Shown: positions 30,711 to 43,701, counted from the stretch's first letter. The stretch: 64,000 bases of DNA from Trichaptum fuscoviolaceum (GCA_910574455.1 CAJSYZ010000001.1:721961-785960), one strand, 5' to 3'. Translations and numbers: made by a program. The notes: a model not told the origin generated them from the sequence alone.

Positions 30711-32923
30711 TCATACATTAACCTTCTCAAAGCGAACCAACAACCCTTTTTTCACTTCTTCTCCAGCTTCAAACTTCTCGCATGCATCCCCGATGATATC
30801 CGACCGACCGACCAGACCACATATTTCAAACCCTATCACTCGCCCTTTGCCTTCACCTCCCGACTCGTCACGGATGAATCGCATGGGCACTTCCTCGCGA
30901 GTGTACTCCCATGGACTGGTTTTAATAAAATACCATTTAAGTTTCCTCTTGTCCCTGCCATAGCCCTCCACGAAGAGCGTCGACGGCTTTACCACAAAAT
31001 TGTCTTGCGTTTTTGGTTTCGGGACCACGCGAAGATGCGAGTTCCAGACGCGCGGCCAATGAGAAAAAAGGCTAGGCTCGTAAGCCTTACCCGCTGCGTT
31101 GTCGACAATCGCAAAGTCCCGTATGACTGATGAACAGGTGCGTCTCAGTGTAGTGTCTTCTGGAGAACACAGCGTTACATTGCCATATCCCAGATTTGTA
31201 TAGGTGCCCGCAAAATCGCTTAAGGGACCCACTACTCGGTCATGCACCTCTTTGTTCTTAGTTGTCGAGATCTGACGTGGTGGAGGAGGATCTGTGAAGC
31301 CCGGCGACCTGAAGACCAATATTTAGGGGTTGTGAAGACACAACTTAAGCTTAAGAAAGACGTACAGGTCACCGATGTCATGGCCAAAATAGTCGTTAAC
31401 TATTCGACGTAGTATCGCATCGTTCACGTTATCTCCTTCGTCCGTATTTGTGAGGGAGACAAAACCCAGACTATCGTGAGGGAAGAAGGCGACGGTGCTC
31501 AAGAAACCGGGAAGGCCTCCCGCGTGGGATACGATCTACTGCAGGGTCAGAAACGAGCAAATCAATATCGAGAACGACAATGTTCAGCGTACTTCATGCC
31601 CGCTAATGCTCCGACGACCGCAGCCCATCCCATAGCCCGATATTGAGTTGTGTTTGTTTCCATACCCAAGCCAAACTACTGAAGACGTCGTCACTGCTTC
31701 GAAAACCGACCTGGGAATGACGGTCTCATTCGTAGATGGGTCGACGCCCTTATGCAGCAGAGCGTCGATCCATTTTCCCTGATTTCAACAAAGTAATCAG
31801 CATGAGTTCCTGTAGAAGATTAAGATAATCGCAAACCATGTCTTCTACGTTCGATATGATTGCTCCCGCCCCGCCGATGAGTTCTTGTGTCTCTTCTGAG
31901 AACCAGTACGGTATACGCCTTCCACCCTTCTTCTGGTTGTTGCTATCTCGCAGTGGCGCCGACCAAGAATGCGAAAGATGCCCGGATCGCTCCGCTTCAG
32001 TCGGTGACATGGTGGTCGCGTGCATGCCGAGTGGCTTGAATATCCGTTCTTTGGCGAACTCGTGAAAAGTACGATTCGCATAGACCGAAAGAAGGCGCGC
32101 AGCTGTCATGTACATCTACATATTGCGCTGTCAGTCTCTACATCATAAAAAAAACGGGGGGGGGGGGGGGGGGGGGGGGGGGTGACGTGCGGCATTATTA
32201 TAAGAAGGTTGCCCACGAAATTCGAGAGGCGTATCAAGATGTCGCAGACGAAGAACCACATCCTTCTCGGTATCATTCGGCCCATAGAAAATGTCCTGCC
32301 TATCATGATTAATAATAAGATAAAATCCGGATACACTACAGCGAAGCTAACGTACCCGGCCAATCCTGTATTATGCGATAATATATCCCTTACATCTGCC
32401 TTCTCATTCGCCCATTTGTCCTTCAGCTCCCATTCTCCGGGAAGAAGATCGACAAGCTTCGATTGCCAGTTGAACTCCGTAACCCCAGAAGGTAGAGGTG
32501 TGACGTTCTTCCCGGTCGCATAGTCTTCCATGAGAATACCGAGCGAAGTAGCCATGAACGCTTTGGTGCAGGACCCGATGCTAAACAATGTCTTGAGGAT
32601 GCAGAATCAGGGAAGTTGGTATGCTTTAGGTCTAATACAGAGCTTACCTTGGAATCAACGCCATCCCCATCTTCCGTCTTCACGCCCCAAGAACCAAGCT
32701 CAACATCAGCAGCAGCACCTTCATTGGCTTTGACGACGACGAGGGAGAGTCCCTTAACACTCCCTTCGTCCAACAGCTTTCGCACATGTTTTGAGAAGTC
32801 CTTCGTGATCAACCGTCTCTTTTCTAGCTGAAGAGGCACTTGCTCAGATTGCTGAGCTACGGCGCGTCCGACGAGCAATGAGAACGAGAAGAGTAGCAAA
32901 AGGCGACAGGTTTTGAGCACCAT
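30711..32923 (-). CDS. Secreted beta-lactamase/transpeptidase-like serine hydrolase
   Basis: The start at 32923 has a signal peptide (MVLKTCRLLLLFSFSLLVG, cleavage near AVAQQ). Catalytic SxxK appears as FSIGSCTKAFMAT; YxN appears as GQPSYNN just before an intron; the third motif region reads SHAGGLPGFLSTVAFFP. Other typical pieces: DILSHNTGLAGY, FYGPNDTEKDVVLRLRHLD, MYMTAARLLSVYANRTF, IFKPLGMHATTMS, ISGYGMGWAAVV. The C-terminal ~200 residues form the usual lipocalin-like tail (DFAGTYTNLGYGNVTL). Fungal members are secreted hydrolases acting on esters or amides; substrate unknown. The intron after SYNN contains a poly-C/poly-G tract and its donor is not clear, so splicing there is uncertain. 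This is a hydrolase of lactamase fold, not evidence of drug resistance. Confidence 0.85.
32156..32182 (+). repeat. Poly(G)27 homopolymer inside an intron
   Basis: 27 consecutive G on the plus strand (poly-C in the transcript), preceded by 8 A. It lies between the SYNN exon and MYMTAAR exon of the serine hydrolase. Length is likely unstable in replication and in sequencing. Confidence 0.9.
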
Positions 32924-33435
32924 TCTGTACGGAGCATATGCGAATTCAGCGTTAAGAGGCCTCAGTCTTATACTCTGGAACTGCGGATAGAGGCGCTGCG
33001 CAACCTGCGAACAAAAAGATTGATTGCAGCATTCGCTGAGGAATTGACGTTCGGCGCTGAGTCCTGAACGAAGACGATCAATTAGTTGAGAAACTAGCCC
33101 TGGTGGAAGTGTGGGCGTTCATCGTGATCTAGACACGGTTGAGGCGTCGCAATATGGTATGCCCATGGTGTCATGCGATCACTGGCTCCAAGGTCTTGAT
33201 GATGGATTCAATGGAATAGAACTGTCACTTGCCAGTGAAGCGGCTCCGGTAACTGACTCGTCGCTCACTCTTTATAGTTCCCACTCAAAAGCAATGGTTT
33301 GTACTCAACCTCATATGTAACTATATTCAATAACTACGATATTAGATGAAAACCAGTGACGGATGGTACACAACAAGGAAAGATCAGTATTCTGACCGCG
33401 CAACTATCGTAGACGTGCATGGATGAAAAGATAGA
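32924..33435. other. Intergenic, promoter of the serine hydrolase
   Basis: Upstream of the hydrolase start and downstream of the dehydrogenase stop (both minus). A 69-codon plus frame at 33111 has no supporting features. No motif stands out. Confidence 0.5.
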
Positions 33436-36398
33436 TTACACCGCTAACGTCACCCTCAACAAATCCGCAGACGCAATCCGTTCTTTCATACTCTCTAGCT
33501 CCCGCATATCCCACGTAGAGCTGATATAACGCCCGCCGAGCCAACCTCTCTGCTCTTTAGCCAGCCAAACTAACGTATCTGCGCAGAGTTCCGGCGTGTC
33601 GATGAGGATGTGTCGCCTTCCCTCTGGGACCATGCTCGTCATGGCGGTCGCGACGCTTCCTGGATGTACAGCAAACACCGTCACGCCATCTGCTTTGTGC
33701 TCCTTGTGCAGGATTTCGGACATCTGCAGAAGAGCTAATTTGCTTAGCTGTTGAGAAGTGATGAGTCTATGTTTCGGTTTGTGAGCTGAAACACTGAACG
33801 AGAAACTCACACCATAGCCTGAGCAATAGGGTGTCGCTGTAAGAGAGTTTGACGAGACGATGTTGATGACCACCTTCGCACTGGCTTCTGTCGACTTCAG
33901 CAGCGGAAGAAGGGAGCGAGTGACGCTCTGCGTGCCTCGTACATTGACGGTGAAGGGCGTCCACCAATCGTCCATGTCATTCGAAGACAAGGGCAGAGGC
34001 CGATCAATAGTTGCTGCATTATTAACAATCACATCCAGTCGACCAAATTCTTCCCGTACTTGCGAGGCTATTGACTGTATCGACGCCTCGTCCAGTAAGT
34101 CAAGGTAGACTCTCAGCACCCTCGTCGACTTGTTCGTTTCTGCAGCCGCACGAAGGACGTCGACCTCGACGGCCTTCAGATCCTCAACCGTCCGCGCAGC
34201 AATAACAATACCGGCTGCCCCAGCCTTTGCGAACGAGATCGCTATCGATCGGCCGATCCCCCTCGACGCACCGGACACGAAGACGACTTTCCCGGACAGG
34301 TCGGCTTTGAGTGGGTCGATGGCGGGGTAGGTATCATGGTGGATAGTGGGCGTAAAGTGATACCCTGGGTATGGAATTTCATTCGTTGCCGTTATTTGAG
34401 ATCGAGGAGCTTCAGAACCGTTGGTTGACATCTTCTTCTCCGCCTCTCCCGAAACAGTGCTGCTACTCGCACTGTCTGCATGCGAACTCTGACCAACGCC
34501 ACTAGCCTTGAAAGTTTCGTTTGGCGCTTTGGGTTCTGATGGAAGTCTATCGTCTCCGTCCTCAGCAGGTAATGAAACTGAGGAAGGTAGAGACATTGCA
34601 GTTGTAGAGTCATCATCAAGGATCGATAAGATGATCTCCAGCATCCTCTTCAAATGTTCCTTCAAGAACTGCATATCCCATACATCGCTTGCCTGTACTT
34701 GCAGGTGAATCATCGAGTTCATGCTCCAGATATGATTCATTCTACGCAGATGAATCAGCAAGAGCCTAAATCATGTCTCCATCGGTCTACTCACAGACGC
34801 TGCCAACCCAACCGATGGCCGAATGCCATATCAAGCACCTGGATCGCAGGTCGACCGTCCGGATTATCGTCTGTCCATTTCGATTTGACGAAGGACTCAA
34901 CGTTGCCCAGATTCGTCATGAGCGACGAGTATGGGTCAAAGGCGCGCGGTTGTCGGGGAGGGTAGAGAGCGAGCTGCACAGGGAGGAGGTGCGCGAGGTT
35001 CGGGTTACTGGTGTAGTAGTCGTATTGCTTCTTGATGATCTCCATGGCTTGCAGTAGCTGCGCTTTCGATGACGCGGAGGGGTGCACGTCCTTGTAATAG
35101 ACACGCAATGGCACCAACGCCAGACCCGCAACGAAATGCGAAGGTCCGTTGTGAGGAGGTACTAGATACTTGTCTTGCGATATTCTGGTCACAAAGTATT
35201 AGAATCAAGTATGCAAGTCTTTTCCACAGCACATACACACAAGGATCCATGGTAAAGTGCGTGTCTGTAGCCTTCTCTGGCGGCACCGGGTTTCCTGCGA
35301 ACACAGCTAACGCGAGCGCCGCATCTGCGAGGTGCGACATATTGAAGCCGTGAGCCTTCACAGTACGCAGTATTCGAGAACTAGACTCCGAGTCAATGAG
35401 TTCGTTTGCCCGATGCATGTTTCCGACTGTTTGCACAGCCTCTCGAGAGGGTTGTAACGTATGTGTTCTCTAAAGCGAAAACTGAGAGGAAGAAGAGAAA
35501 GATGAATGAGAATGAAAAACTCACCACCGGATTCATCCTTACACGAGTGCTCTCCTTAAGCAGTTCCACGCCCTTTGTCTCCCAGTCGTCTCTCGGGCCT
35601 CCGGTCGCAGTGACTGGTCCGGCCGGAAGGCGCGTCCATTCCTCTCCCCAATTGAGATCTTCAAGTCGATCCTTTGGCGGGTCTACGATCCAGCCGAGCA
35701 TCAAGTCCAGTCCCCGTAGAGTGGGGCGCGCATCCATAATCGTGTGCGGGCCGTGCATAAAGAGCCCGTGCACGCCGTCAGGCCCGAGCAGAAGGTAGAA
35801 ATGCGCAATCTGGGAGTGGCCGTCGGCGTGCACGTATGGTGTCCGGTTCCGATTCATCTCGAGGATGAAGTCGTTCGTTGTAAAGGGGCCTCGTCGGACG
35901 GTAAAGGACTCCCGTAGCCAGTGGTGCACGCCCTCAGCGTCCCTCGGGGCAGTATAGAGCCATGAACGGATGAACGCGTCGTCCATGTCGCTGACGATAT
36001 TGCATGCTAGAACTGGTGCGGTGAATCTGCAAAACATAAGCCATTGATCACAGCCAAGGTTATGCGAGCTTACCGTAGCCTTCCCAAAGCCTCATAACAT
36101 CTGCTTTCCAGCACCTCTTCATTGAGCGACGTTTTGAAGGTAACACCCATGCAGACATCACCGAGCCTAAAGAACTGGCATCAGGCAAACGAACTGATAA
36201 AGTCGGACAGCTTGGACGTACCCATCGCTCAGTCGATGTCCAAGGTCATGAGTAAACTCTGCACCTAATAATGGTCTACAGAGATCAGTACATTCTTCGA
36301 CAATAAGGATGATAAAGGACGAGATACCTAGTATATGTCACTGGGTCGCTGTTGGGAACCGCCGTCCAACTCGGCTCGTTTGCAACAGGGTGCTGCAT
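33436..36398 (-). CDS. Condensation-type acyltransferase reading into a short-chain dehydrogenase
   Basis: Start MQHPVANEPSWTAVPNSD at 36398. The first part has the condensation/acetyltransferase motif HGPHTIMDARPTL (HxxxD-type), LGDVCMGV, ISQDKYLVPPHNGPSHFVAG and a C-terminal SMNSMIHLQVQASDVWD. Without any stop the frame runs through a Ser/Glu/Ala-rich linker (about 34430-34620) into an SDR: GKVVFVSGASRGIGRSIAIS (NAD(P) loop), LDVIVNNAA, INIVSSNS (catalytic Ser) and YG-intron-LSK (YxxxK, intron about 33747-33808), then VFAVHPGSVATAM. It therefore reads as one bifunctional protein. Two adjacent genes with a second start at MSTNGSEAPRSQ (about 34431) is the alternative. A role in specialised metabolism with the neighbouring adenylation gene is inferred. 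Confidence 0.7.
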
Positions 36399-37128
36399 GC
36401 TTTCGAAGAGAAGTGTGTGTTGGTTCGAGTTGGTGTCGAGAAATTGCAATGTAGTAACCGAGCATGATGGCGTTCGTTATCATGCATCCCTCTAAGTCTC
36501 GGCCGCCTGCAAAGAGAAGAAGTACCGTGTTCGAACGCTGGAGACATCATGGTCCACTGGCACTGGAAGGGTTGATGTCGGGACCCTGGTACCCTCATGA
36601 CGATCAGAGAACCAACAAATTTAATATGATGGTGAAACTAGAACACAGATACGAATAGTATGGCGGCGATCAGCACAACTTGAAGGTGAATGTAATGGAA
36701 GTACAGTTCTCCTGAGCGCAACCGTGAAACTCGTTTATGCGCGCTGTCCATGGGAAGGTAAATCTACAGTTCTGGATCCGAAGTGACTATAAAGAAAACA
36801 TACCGAAACCAGAACAAGAAGGCTCAATAAATTCCCTATCAATGATCGGTCCCTCGTCGAAACGGCGAGGACGGAAAACGAAAGTACGAACCGAACTCGA
36901 AGAAGTGCGGAAAATGCCGGGCGGGTCACTCTGACTTAATCCCGTACAATATCAAGACAAGGAAGTGATATGAATACATACATTGCAGATAATATAAAAG
37001 ATGGAGAAGGTAAGGAACGATAAGATATTGCTTGATATTACAGTGCGAAACTGTCCATGTATGAGTCAAAGAAACGGTGAAAAAGAAGTGCTACGATGTG
37101 CTGTAGCGTCGGAATCATTACATAGAAA
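36399..37128. other. Intergenic spacer upstream of the acyltransferase
   Basis: Contains the promoter of the minus-strand acyltransferase and the 3' flank of the adenylation gene. Overlapping short frames show no family signal. Confidence 0.5.
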
Positions 37129-38483
37129 TTATAGATGTTCCATTAATTTCTCTGCCAGCCTTCTGCGAAGCTCAGCTTTATCCGTTTTCCCATTGCTACA
37201 ACAAAAGACGGATTCAGTTCTCCACAGTTTTCGAATATATCAACCGATCGAGCGAACCTTGTGAGCGGCATCGTCTCCAAGCCCAAGAAGCACCTCGGTA
37301 CCGCGTAATACGGCTGTACGCGCGCAACTGCAGCTCTCACGTCGGATTCTCGCACACTAGAAGGCGTGTAGAATCCCCAGAGTTCTTTCCGGTCCGCGAC
37401 GAACAGCGCCGCGGATGCGGTCACGCCGGAACACTGTGAGATACACGTTGCAACGCCATCCAATTCGACTCGGAATCCCTTGATCTTCACCTGGTCATCT
37501 ACTCTTCCCAGGTGCTCAATTTCGCCGTTCGGAAGTACAGAGCCCAGGTCGCCTGTGTTGTACATCAGGCTTCTGTTTGGCAATCAAGGATAAGGAGTAT
37601 TAGTAAAGTGGGACTAGAAGACGAGAAGACACAAGGCAGAACGCACCCATCGCAGACGAACGGATCGTGCTTGTACTTTGATGATGTGAGCTCTGGGCGA
37701 TTAACATATCCGCGTGAGACCCCTGCCCCGCCTGCCCAGAGCGTACCAGGATGCCCGACGGAGACCGGCCGAAGGTATTCGTCTAGCACGTAGACCGAGT
37801 TATTCGGAGTAGGTCTCCCGATGGAGTTGACCATTCCACGTCTGTGAAGGTGCGCAGTATTGATGATCGTGGTCTATGAGAGGACCCACGAAACGTTATC
37901 AGTCTATAGTCATCAACAGTACGAATGGATCCAACGTACCTCGGTAGGACCACAGCAATTATAGAAGCTTCTGCCGATTGCCCACTCGTCTGCTAGCTTT
38001 AGCGGACACGGCTCACCAGCAACAGCCACTGTCCGGACATTACCCAGCTCCTTCGGATCGAACTTCGCAAGTATCGACGGCGTGGCAATCACGACATCCA
38101 CCGTCTTCAGTAGGTCCATCCAGCCAGCGATTGCTTCGTGTTGTGACACGAGTGGCCCGGGAGTGCGTGTGGTCGTAGCCGTATATGAGTTTGTGAGGGA
38201 AAGAGAGGAGGGAAGAGGCGACGACGTCGGCGTCGGTGTGGAATCGCGGAGAACGAGCGTTCCACCGTTCATAAGGCACCCGAGCACCTCCCACGCGCAC
38301 ATGTCGAACGCAATGTTGAGCAGCTGAGACACTCGCATGCCCGGCTGGATATTCAAGTTTCCCGGAGCGGTAGAGAGTACTGCATAAAACAACTGATTAG
38401 CGAATAGCAGAAACATGTCCAGTAGTGATAAAAAGCATACGATTGGTGACGTTCGCATGAGTGACGCTAACACCCTTGGGCCG
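37129..38483 (-). pseudogene. Adenylation-domain gene, 3' half, split by the Plavaka element
   Basis: Coding on the minus strand from RPKGVSVTHANVTN (second half of core motif A3) at 38483. It then has FDMCAWEVLGCLMNGGTLVL (A4 region), VDVVIATPSILAKF, TVAVAGEPCPL, YNCCGPTE (A5), SIGRPTPNNSVYVLDE (A6), GTLWAGGAGVSRGYVNRPEL, YNTGDLG (A7), GRVDDQVKIKGFRVEL (A8) and NGKTDKAELRRRLAEKL (A10), then a stop at 37129-37131. No carrier or thioesterase domain follows, so this was a stand-alone adenylate-forming enzyme activating a carboxylic or amino acid with ATP. All core motifs are intact; only the insertion at 38484 breaks it. Confidence 0.85.
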
Positions 38484-38760
38484 CATCAGGGAAACTACTT
38501 TCTGCTGAAAGTGACTTAAGTGTTACTTAAACGTCCTGAGAGACTGAAGTCTTAAATAAGGCAAGCTTTACTTATTCATGCATGTCCTCCCATTATTCAG
38601 GACAAGTTGGCTGAAATAAGTGCGGGCTGGCTTAAATAAGGAAAGATGGCTGAATCAGTGCTCTAAGTGTTTCAGGCATTCTGCATCCCAGTGCTCCAGT
38701 GTATCATCCTTTAATTACAGCAGTAGACAAGTGTTGTAAGACAAATTGCAGTGCTCAAGA
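38484..38760 (+). repeat. Left end and subterminal repeats of the Plavaka-type element
   Basis: A 13-bp terminal match to the right end, then a ~100-bp segment shared with 852-958. Then direct words such as GGCTGAAATAAGTG, GGCTTAAATAAGG and GGCTGAATCAGTG spaced about 25-30 bp. Confidence 0.75.
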
Positions 38761-39092
38761 GTCTAAGTGCATAAGAACGATCCAAGTATTTCATTGCATC
38801 AGAAATATATAAGACAACATTATGTAGCTATCAGTGCCTCAGCGTTCAAGTACATCAGTCATTTACGCAAGACTAAGCATAGCAGTCGCTATCATGGGAT
38901 CCGCCACGACATTATCCTGAACCTCTTCCGTGACGGGCAGTGGCAGGCCACATTTCGCTGCCGTGCCTTTGTTTCTACCGCTACGCCAAAGAACATGCAG
39001 AATTGAAGACTGCTCTGCGAGTCGATGGTAATATAATGTTGAGCGCACGGACAGAAACGAAAAGAAGAGGCTCACTAGTGATTGATTTGCCC

Positions 39093-42000
39093 TTAGAAGT
39101 CTACGCAGTCCGTAGCCGAATCCCATTTTGAAGCGTCGTCCTCCTCATGATCACCATCTCCACCTAAATCCTTGTCCTTGTCCTTGCCCTCGCCCTCGCC
39201 GTCGTCCTCGCCCTCGCCCTCGCCGTCGTCCTCGCCGTCGTCCTCGCCCTCGCCGTCGTCATCGCCCTCGCCGTCGTCATCGCCCTCGCCGTCGTCATCG
39301 CCCTCGCCGTCATCATCGCCCTTGCACTCAATCTTGTCAACTCCCTCGTCCCCGCTCTCACTCAGGTTGTCGTCACCCTCAGCATTAGCATGCTCGTCCT
39401 CTGCATCACCTTCCACCTCGCCTCTATACTCAGCCACCTCACGCTCTTCACCCTTATCGTCGGTTCCGTCGGTTCCGTCTTCCCAATTATCAGCGTCTTC
39501 GTCATACGCTTTTTCGCAGGTCGAATCTGCATCTATAACGTCAAAATACAAGGAGAAGTCCCTGCCAGTGATACCCGATCCAACAAGTTCGGTGTTCTTT
39601 CTCGTATCGATATCTGTACTGGCATCGTAAGCTAGGAGGCGGGATCGAACCTTTTCCCAGTTTGATTCAGTGAAGAAAGAGGGATTTGACAACAAGTTAA
39701 CATAGTCGTCCGTATGAGGTTGCCACAGAGCGCTAGTGAAATACCACTCAGCGCCGCCAAGTTCTTCTTTGATATTTTGCAACCGAGCCACCTGTTTATC
39801 AATGGCAACCTTGACCTATCCATGGGAAGATCAGCGAATAAGGACAATATAAGTGCTGAAAAAAGTAGATACCGCTGTTGCCGCAAGGGCGAGGGCACCG
39901 ATAGGCTTTCCTATGGTGTTTCTGTCCAGTATTTTATGCCGACCCATGGCCAAGACAATGTGTACGGACAACACTGAGACCACAAGGTCAGAGCAGAACA
40001 GTCCTTGCTTCTGTACATTTAGGGTCAATGCATGGACACAAAATGCGACAATAAATACTCTTTTACTTACCCTCTCCATACTATACCAGCTTTCCCATAG
40101 AAACGGTTCGGCTTTCTTCTTGTCAACTAGCGACTGCAACGTCTTCACAATTGCTTCGTTTCGCATTGATTTTGATTGTTCGCCGCTGATAAAACTTGCA
40201 ACTGATTGCTCAGCTTTCTCAAAAAGTTTCTTGCGCCAGCTATCAGAGCATCTCTGGGCCACCTGAAATACAAGGATCGCATCTCAATTTGGTAAAGGTG
40301 ACTTGGAGATAAGTTAGATTGACTCAACTAGAGAACAGATATCGGCGAACTGAGTTTCGTAACTGAATTCCACAGAATCAAACACTTTCCCCCACAGTGA
40401 GCTGATGAGCTTATTGTCCGGAGTTTGCCATGGTGTGACGGACTTTCCAACTGCGCGAAATAGTGAAGGTAATAGAATATGAGTCCATCCTGCCTGAGTA
40501 CCGGGAGGGAGACACTGGTTCGTCGCCCTTTTCCTGCCTGGCACGCGAGATCCTTCCCTTCCTTCATTTTGATCCTTGTCCTCAAGTCCCACTGATGTCT
40601 GCATATAAGTAAATCAGCAAAATATGTCATAGAAATGAATTTGATTCGACAAACTGAGCTAGTAGTCCGAGAGACTTTGCGATGACCTTGATAAGCCCCA
40701 GTCACTAACACTTCGGGTCCGGGGGTGCAGGATGCTCTCGTCATTGCAAGGGACGGTGCTCGAGGTGCTAACGACATCTTTCGACCACCAGACTATTAGT
40801 AAGAAAAAAAGGTGAATGTCTACATTTAGAGTGTATCAATCGACTCTCACTTACTTCATTATCAGCCACCAGCGACTGCCTCTTGCGATTAGAGGTAGCG
40901 GATCCAAGCTCCGGCTGCAGCAGCACGTCAGAAAGCTGTTATCCGTGGCAAGTGAACAGCTCGAAAAGAAGCACTTACTGTCATATCGGCCTCAGGCCGA
41001 TAAGGAATGTCAGAGGGTTTCCTCTTCTTACTCAAGTCCTTTCCGCCTGATCAGATACGAACTTGAATGCCAATTACCATAGAATTGACACTTACTGTGG
41101 CACCGGCCTGTGTGTCCATGTCAATCAACAATGACTTATTGATCTTGACAGTCTTATTAGCCTATTGAGATGGTTTAAATTAAGTAAACATGAAATGAAG
41201 GAATTCATTGCACGTGAAGGTAGAAGAATTACCACATTAACCTGAGAGTCGGTGTCTGGTGGCGACTTCCTCTTTCCGTTCTTTGTGACTGTGATGTCCT
41301 ATTCATATGCACACATTAGCGATCGACTCGAAGTGAAGAAGGAAACGAATAGTTGCTACAGGAGAGCACCGGAAGTGAGCCTACGGTGCATCGACGCTCA
41401 CACATACCTGTACACGGGGTTCCAAAGCTAGTGATCGCACCTTACAACCATAAATAAGGGGGGAACGAGAGAAGTTGAGATAAGATAGACTTACCGGTGC
41501 GCTAAGCTGCGAAATAGCAGTCCTCTTGTTTGCATCCTATCAAAATACCAATTCAGTAAGCAATGAAGGAAGGATGTACCATGAAGATCACTGTCTGGTA
41601 CTCACCTGTCCACCTGGATTTATCTTGTTATTCTTATCCTCGAGTACGGGAAGGGATTACTCAGTAGATTGAAAAAATGTAGAATGATATGACATCGCTT
41701 ACCGTTGAAACCTGCGACCCGGAAAGAGTGTCACGCAATAACTTCCTTTTCTTCGAGTTGACGTTGCTGCTACCTCCATCCTGTTCATGAGACGGCAGTT
41801 GGCAGATAAATAATAACGAAGGAATATGAACAAACGGTCATGGAGCAACTGACATGAATCGAACAGTAATCAGTCGGACTCACACAAGCTTGAGCCGGCC
41901 TTGTTAGCCTCTTCGGATCGCTTCCGCCCTATAAACAAGTTATTCAGACTGCATCTGCCATTCTAATGCTCCGTCAACTCACAACATTTGATTCCGAATC

Positions 42001-43429
42001 GACAAGATGTGCCTTCTGTTGCACGCTGATTGTGCTATTTTTTACACCATGATAGCTTGTAAGGGTTATTGTTTCTCCTTCATCCTCCCAGGGACTTAAG
42101 TTTTCATCATCTGGCAATTCAACGGTGTGTCTGGTGCAGCTTTGCGTCAGCAAGGCTCATAATATAGTGGTAGCAAAGACAAGAGCGTCAATGTTGCAGG
42201 TGAAGGATTTCCAACTTGAAGTTGGGTCTCGGCCCGGGAGCGTCACGGTAGTAGTAGCCTGAGTAGGTAGTCGGGATGATGATGATCATACTAGTATGAG
42301 TTTAATAATTGAGTCTAAATCAAGCTTCTCACTCACCATTACATCGACTTGACAGTACCAGATACTGATTCAGACGCAATGCAAGATTCAAACCTCAAAC
42401 TCACAAATTGATCCTTTCTGAGTCTATCCCTGCCACTGGCACCTCAAGACCTCCACCCTCTTCACCAATGAAAGTGGAATCATCTGTGTTGCGAAGCGCC
42501 CTGACAGGGCGTTTTGTCTTGTCGTTCCGCCTTGACGTAGCGGGCGAGTCTATTATGTCCGTTTCTTCATCAGAAAGACTCTCGTTCGGTCCTGCAGGAG
42601 CGTGAAAGAATGCGTCGCTGGGAGTCACGGTGGCGGCAGACCTGGACATCTTTGCGGTCTGCACACGTGTGCGAAATGGAAGTTCACCTTTGGAATCTTC
42701 TTTCCTAGCCTTTTTTGCAGGCTCCCTGTTTGGCTCATCCATACTCGCTGCTTCGCATTAAGGTGAGTCACAGTGTTCAACCTCCAAGCTTTGAGATCAT
42801 CTGAAAATGTATAGGCAATGTTACTCACGAATATCCAAGTCTTCGTTGTGTCCATCTTCACAACCCGATACGTCTTTAACATCGTTCTTCGAGTCTGTTT
42901 ATGCCAGTTCAAATGATCTGTGTCATCACTGATCTAAAGTTGAAGACTTACTGCTAGCTTCGCCTTTTGGCTTTCTACGTCCACGTTTGCCAGTGAGTTT
43001 GGGCACTGTTGAGCCCATCTGGGTGCGTGTCTCAAGAGCCTTTGACAAGTTGTTTTCAAGCTCTACGGTCTCTAGCATCGCTGCTTCTTGGTTCTCTGCT
43101 GCAGTCACCTTCTTGCGAACCTTGTCAGCTGCCTCTTGTTCTTTTGCTGCCCGTTTTTGCTCCGCAGCGAGTTTTTTCCTCTCTTTCGCAACCGCGACTT
43201 GCTGGGCCGCAGCTCTGCGGAAGGCTGCCCGCTCTTCCTTCTGCTTTTCCTTCTCTTCCTTCTCCTTCAATGCCTCATCCCGCCTCTCTGCCTGCCGTAC
43301 TTTCCTTTTCTCTTTTTCTTCCTTCTCCCGCAATATCTCCTCCTGTGTTCGTCTTGTTCTGAGTTGTCCAACGACTGCTCCGGGGTGCTTTTCGCTGTTC
43401 TTAGCTCTTGTCTGTCTTTGAGTTGACAT
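39093..43429 (-). CDS. Coiled-coil/acidic protein with many micro-exons, Plavaka cargo
   Basis: The first exon (43429 to about 42957) starts MSTQRQTRAKNSEK and is a Lys/Glu/Arg-rich coiled coil (REKEEKEKRKVRQAERRDE). It continues through NSKNDVKDVSGCEDGHN and MDEPNREPAKKARKEDSKGE. From about 42400 to 40800 a string of 30-80-nt exons, most in phase 0, encodes short basic peptides (NSKKRKLLRDTLSGSQV, KNGKRKSPPDTDSQVNV, DLSKKRKPSDIPYRPEAD). The C-terminal part looks folded (PGTQAGWTHILLPSLFRAVG; FLWESWYSMER; EWYFTSALWQPHTDDYVNLL) and ends in a long Asp/Glu/Gly repeat. No family assigned. Joining all this as one gene is inference from consistent strand, phase and splice sites; two genes are possible. 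Confidence 0.6.
39184..39330. repeat. Coding minisatellite, 18-bp unit
   Basis: Tandem units such as CCGTCGTCATCGCCCTCG, encoding DDDGEG on the minus strand. At least five near-identical units occur, plus degenerate ones. Part of the acidic tail of the micro-exon gene. Confidence 0.85.
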
Positions 43430-43701
43430 TTTGTGCAGTGTTTTGAGACTTGTATGATGATAAGATGTGTCGAAGGTGCAAGTTCAAGATCAGGGAGGCG
43501 GGGGCGTCTATCTTAGACAAGTTGAAAATTTACGCCCACTACTACCGTGACTACTCTATGACTAATTTTAACTCAGGTTCAAGTTCACTGGCACTCCGAG
43601 TCCGAGTCACTGCCAGTGCTAGCAGCCTGCCAGTGCCAGTGAGGCTCAGCTGTGAGTCCCAATTGTCAACGTGTACTACTACTGAGGTTACATTCAAGTT
43701 G

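Noticed and set aside
30711..32923. Antibiotic-resistance beta-lactamase
   Set aside because: The fold motifs match fungal secreted serine hydrolases; there is no basis for a resistance role.
39128..39630. Arg/Pro- or Ser/Pro-repeat proteins on the plus strand
   Set aside because: Shadows of the Asp/Glu/Gly minisatellite of the minus-strand gene.
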